From contig JAILWY010000015.1 in assembly GCA_022113835.1 (NCBI GenBank), positions 2,982,501 through 3,046,500 on the forward strand: 64,000 nucleotides of DNA, written 5' to 3'. How positions within the stretch are numbered: position 1 is the stretch's first letter; every line of letters begins with the position of its first letter. Source of the stretch: Atopsyche davidsoni. Its lineage: Eukaryota; Arthropoda; Insecta; Trichoptera; Hydrobiosidae. Position numbers and translations under genes: made by a program. The notes under the pieces are model-generated. The model did no database searches and was not told the origin of the DNA. It was given only the letters and a program-made list of their open reading frames with translations. Below are positions 60,471 through 64,000 of this stretch, piece after piece.

Positions 60471-60904
60471 TGATAGCACAACGAACACAGTACACAGTAT
60501 TAACGAACTAATATTGGATTTTCCGCCGTGAACTTGACATGAAGAATCTAACGATTTTTTTTAAATTAAATAATTTTGATTATATTATATATGTGTGTTG
60601 TTTGAATCATCATCATGTGTTGAGTGTAACAAATTCAATCAGTCTCTAATGGGATATGGTTCGTGTATTTTGGCAGCGGTTGATTTGGTTTCTTGGCTGT
60701 TGTGCTGCATGAGGTTTTTGAGTTTCAGTTCCAACTCACAAGACACGAGTTCAAATTTAATAAATTGCCTATTGTATGAGAAAAATGTATTTCGCTAGTA
60801 GATGTAATCTCGTAAGTAAGCAAGCTTATTTTTTTTGAGCATTTTAATAGTCGTAATTTTACATTAGTTTATATTTTCACGAATCGGACAGGTGACGAGA
60901 CATA

Positions 60905-60940
60905 ATGGAAAAGTTTTCTAGAAGCGAGAATTCATATGCG
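60905..60940 (+). other. Candidate first coding exon (12 codons) of an unknown gene
   Basis: ATGGAAAAGTTTTCTAG opens a frame that reaches a consensus donor GTAAGT at 60941 in phase 0. A plausible acceptor (GGACAG) ends at 60891 and a donor (GTAAGT) lies at 60812, so a small 5' UTR intron is possible downstream of the GC-rich island. The next exon would be outside the window or unrecognised. No homology can be claimed from 12 residues. Confidence 0.2.
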
Positions 60941-61489
60941 GTAAGTATTATTCGTAGTGGTAATGGGCATAGTCGAATGACATATTTGATCGAAATAAAT
61001 CGAATAATTTAAAAATACAATAAATTATCGAATTGCAATAAAACAACTAAATTAACATACTACTAAAATAATACTCTATGTGGATGAGAACGCCAAAAAG
61101 CGTGGAAACTTCGTGGGCAGACAATTCGTTTGACGTTGGTTTAAGCTCAATGAGATTCATTCGTACACGTCTTAGATGTTTCATATTTGATCTGAAATAT
61201 TATTGATTGAAGTTAAAGCCAGTATGTGATAATAATTTACACGACAAACGTAAATATATGCAGAAATGCAAAAGCTCACACTCGGACTCATATCTTTAAA
61301 AGACCGAAAACCCAAGAAACCAAATCTACTCATCGTGTAATCAACTAGAATTTAAGATATAAATATATATTTTTTTAAATTATAAGAATTTTTAAACATA
61401 TATATATTTTAATTTTCTTTTTCATATTCGAATATATTATAATCGATTTATTCGATTATAATTCGATACCGATTACGACCGTCATTAGT

Positions 61490-61640
61490 GCAGTGCCGAG
61501 GACGTGTGTAGGAGACAGTGCGCGTGGCACATGCGTGCCGCTGGACATGTCAATCCGGCCACATCGCACGCCGTGCATGCAGCCGAGGCATTGCCATGCA
61601 GCGCATGCCTCTGCGTAACCGCTCGCCTGCGCCGTCAGCT
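61490..61640. other. GC-rich patch rich in GCATG motifs
   Basis: Several GCATG/CATGC words in 150 bases (ACATGCGTGCC, CCGTGCATGCAGCC, GCAGCGCATGCCTC). Could be regulatory or part of a repeat; no frame recognised. Confidence 0.25.
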
Positions 61641-61739
61641 GAATATGAGAGAAGACAAGTATTGCTCATAAGAATGACAAACTCAAAATAAAACATGTTA
61701 AACAGTACGTGAATACACTATCCTCCATGCTCTCTTCAT

Positions 61740-62097
61740 TCTGTTGCTTGTGCATGGCTGCCATTCTGTACCCTGAGCGTATGTAAAGGATCGGTAATGT
61801 AGTAGTGGAGTTGAAATAATTGTGGAGGGATATGCTCTGGAAGTACCTTGTCGAAGTTGGGGGGGCTCCTGCTATTGTTTTTGCAGTCTGCTCCAAAATT
61901 AGTATCAGATCTAAACGCCAGAGCTTTGTAAGGAAAGGATTAAGGGCCGCACAATACGCATACTTATCCTTCGAATATAAAACTGCGGTGTAGAAGGACC
62001 CACTACACTATTCTCCATAAGAAAACCATCAACACTGGCTCAGCATAAATATATGCTTAGTGAGATCTGAGGAGAGGCACCCAAAGAAGAAGTACAT
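61740..62097 (+). repeat. Dispersed repeat of unknown class, fullest copy
   Basis: Includes the GCATGGCTGCCATTCTGTAC start, the GATCTAAACGCCAGAGCTTT middle and the CTCAGCATAAATATATGC, GAGGAGAGGCAC end. It links the 27.0 kb copy (first half) with the 41.2 and 44.3 kb copies (second half). No intact protein frame. Confidence 0.7.
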
Positions 62098-62099
62098 GA

Positions 62100-63105
62100 T
62101 ATCGTTTAAATTTATCGATTAAATTATTTGTACACTCAATTATAATAATATAACACGTATCTAAGAGGGTCTATATCTAATTTTCCGGTACGACAGTATT
62201 TAAAACTAAAAACTAATTAATTAATAAAATCTATTATATTTTTATAAAAAATAAAATGTCTGTAAAATAACACATCTTGGATGCTGTTATAGAAAGTGTC
62301 AAATGATATTTTTTTCTATTTTTTAAAGTCACACACGATAGGTGGTTGGACCAACGATCCATCTATACTGCCTGTCACACAAGTATATAATCAATCAAAC
62401 GTGATTTCAACATTAATTCAATAATAATAAATTCTTATATCATCGCACCGTGTCAAGGTATGAATGAGTGGGCCATAAAAACAATTTGCAAATTATTTAA
62501 ATATATAATTTTTCATTGAAAAAAATATATAAAATTGAATATCCTTCTTTATATTAGAAACCGGTAAATCAATATTGACGTGTTGAAATGCCAACGTGGA
62601 TACCTGGCTTATAAAAATATAGAGTAGTCTTTGGCTGACCGAAATAATGGATTTCAAATTATTTTTTGAAGAGTATATGATAGTTAAAGAAAAAAACTAC
62701 AGATATATATATATATATCCAACTTGAATGTTGTATTTTTTAACGTGTTAAGAATGCACATAGTTTAAAAAAAAAAATTGTGTGTGAAGGTGTCAAATAT
62801 TGATTCATCAGATAAACCAAAATAAACTGATGATTATATTGCAATTATTAAATTGATAATAAATTGAAACTGAAACAATTACAATTGGAATATTCCAACA
62901 TAAAAATATCTAGTCTTAATGGGTTGTCTGAACGAAAAACTTACAAAAATTAAGTTTAAGATACATTCAAGAAAAGAAAACAAAGATGAGGTATTTAGTT
63001 CATAATTTTGTATCTACATAATTATGACGTCACAGCTTCACAGCGGAGCTTTGCATTGCCGATGATTCGCTGATGCTATTAAATTACATTTTTTTATTAA
63101 TGATA
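62100..63105. other. AT-rich non-coding DNA
   Basis: Nothing recognised beyond a short AT run at 62705-62720. Confidence 0.6.
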
Positions 63106-63108
63106 TGG

Positions 63109-63300
63109 GTAACTTTTTATACTTTCTTCACTTTGAGTTAATTATAGTTTTAGCATGACTAGTTTCGACCAACAGACTTGGTCATCATCAGATGTGGAAC
63201 AAAACTGTTCTCCATCTGATGATGACCAAGTCTGTTGGTCGAAACTAGTCATGCTTAAACTTTATTAAACTCAAAGTGAAGAAAGTATAAAAAGTTATAA
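63109..63300. repeat. Foldback element with GTTTCGACC core, copy 2
   Basis: Arms 63110-63196 and 63212-63298 are near-perfect reverse complements (AACTTTTTATACTTTCTTCA, GCATGACTAGTTTCGACC, GTCATCATCAGATG) around a loop of about 15 nt. Confidence 0.87.
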
Positions 63301-63308
63301 CGATAAAA

Positions 63309-63530
63309 GTACCTTTGTATCTTGTCTTCACTTTGAGCATATTAAAACTATTTGCATTACTAGTTTCGACTCACGATGCATAACTAAACATTTCAGTTTA
63401 GTTATGCATTTGATGATGACCCAGTGTATTGGGTCGAAACCAAACTCAAAGTGAAGACAAAATACACAGGTACTTTTATCATTATAATAATGGATCTTCA
63501 CGAAACAAATGCCTTGTCCCTCAACAATAT
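63309..63530. repeat. Foldback element with GTTTCGACC core, copy 3, with a shared tail
   Basis: Directly follows copy 2. It has GTACCTTTGTATCTTGTCTT and CACTTTGAG at the left, and GGGTCGAAACC, CAAAGTGAAGACAAAATAC at the right, around a loop with TGCATTTGATGATGACCC. The tail AATGGATCTTCACGAAACAA, ATGCCTTGTCC also flanks copy 1 (2937-2985, reversed). Confidence 0.8.
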
Positions 63531-63679
63531 TAAATCACAGTTATAAGACAATATCTAAAGAAGCTTTACAATATATCCAATTACCGAAACATACAGTATA
63601 TCCACAGTTTAAAAATCCACAATACAGCAATTTTCTTAAGCAATAACGCTTGAATTGCTCAATTTATTATCGATGCGTA

Positions 63680-63960
63680 ATTTGGGATTACGTCCTCCGG
63701 CCGAGAGGGAATGACTGATTCGTGAAGCGAGACGGGAAGGCTCTCGCGGGCGGTGCGTGCGGGTCGATAGGCACTGGACCCCGGAGTGAAGCCTCCTCCG
63801 AGCTCCTGCCGGGGCCGCTCGGGCGCCGGCCATCGGGACGCAGGACACGCAGGACACGCAGGACACGCCGCACACGCCCGACATGCTAATGCTCACGCAA
63901 CCGAATACCTCCTCTTTTATTTTGCCGATATTTTTCTTGGTAAAAATACGAAAGGTCATT
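63680..63960. promoter_or_regulatory. GC-rich island at the right edge with a short tandem repeat
   Basis: CpG-rich block. Bases about 63838-63868 hold three to four tandem copies of a 9-base unit (GCAGGACAC), giving VSC repeats in the minus-strand frame. No gene is recognised. It may be another promoter or enhancer, cut off from its context by the window end. Confidence 0.3.
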
Positions 63961-64000
63961 GCCTGGTAACCTCACATATGATATCTCTATAAAGATGCAT

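Larger units (their letters stand above)
13532..64000 (-). other. rg: Presumed giant rugose intron hosting two mab-21 genes
   Basis: After the phase 0 acceptor at 13532-13533 no further minus-strand neurobeachin coding sequence is recognisable to the end of the window. The intron would therefore be at least 50 kb. It is AT-rich, full of small transposable elements, and contains two antisense intronless mab-21 genes. The span is an inference; small or poorly conserved upstream exons could have been missed. Confidence 0.6.

Noticed and set aside
63688..63959. Cysteine/valine-repeat minus-strand protein
   Set aside because: The repeat comes from a 9-base tandem array in a CpG-rich block; no domain and no supporting start or splice context.

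Overview
The window is AT-rich animal nuclear DNA with spliced genes, GT..AG introns, AATAAA poly(A) signals, long (AT)n tracts and many small dispersed transposable elements. The proteins (a Tret1-like sugar porter, the BEACH-family protein rugose/neurobeachin, and two Mab-21 proteins) and the repeat types point to an insect, most likely a lepidopteran. The order is an inference; insect is fairly safe.

Left part (1-9.1 kb, plus strand): a four-exon gene for a 506-residue MFS sugar transporter, coding join 1952..2008, 5100..5229, 6434..6619, 7819..8966. All splice phases agree. Its first intron carries two long foldback repeats.

Middle-left (12.2-13.5 kb, minus strand): two adjacent coding exons of rugose/neurobeachin, at complement(13414..13531) and complement(12237..12339). 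They encode the end of the PH-like domain that precedes the BEACH domain. I find no BEACH-core exon at lower coordinates and no other neurobeachin exon at higher coordinates. The flanking rugose introns therefore seem to run off both ends of the window, at least 12.2 kb on the left and at least 50 kb on the right.

Middle and right (13.5-64 kb): this large presumed rugose intron holds two intronless mab-21 genes on the opposite strand (47842..48939 and 54654..55751). Both encode 365 residues and they are about 87% identical by my hand count. This mirrors the known vertebrate arrangement, with MAB21L1 inside an NBEA intron and MAB21L2 inside an LRBA intron. The sugar transporter would be a third guest, in the next rugose intron.

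The rest is non-coding. It contains (i) about eleven copies or clusters of a palindromic element whose arms carry a CCAATAGCGTCC-like core; (ii) a terminal-inverted-repeat family, some copies of which enclose a tRNA-Thr-like Pol III promoter; (iii) three hAT elements with perfect 8-bp target duplications, one keeping a frameshifted transposase tail and a pogo-like end; (iv) foldbacks with a GTTTCGACC core; (v) a four-copy repeat of unknown class; (vi) two tRNA-like SINE candidates; and (vii) several GC-rich islands in otherwise AT-rich intron, which are candidate enhancers or promoters around the mab-21 genes. I saw no rRNA, CRISPR array or ordinary tRNA gene.
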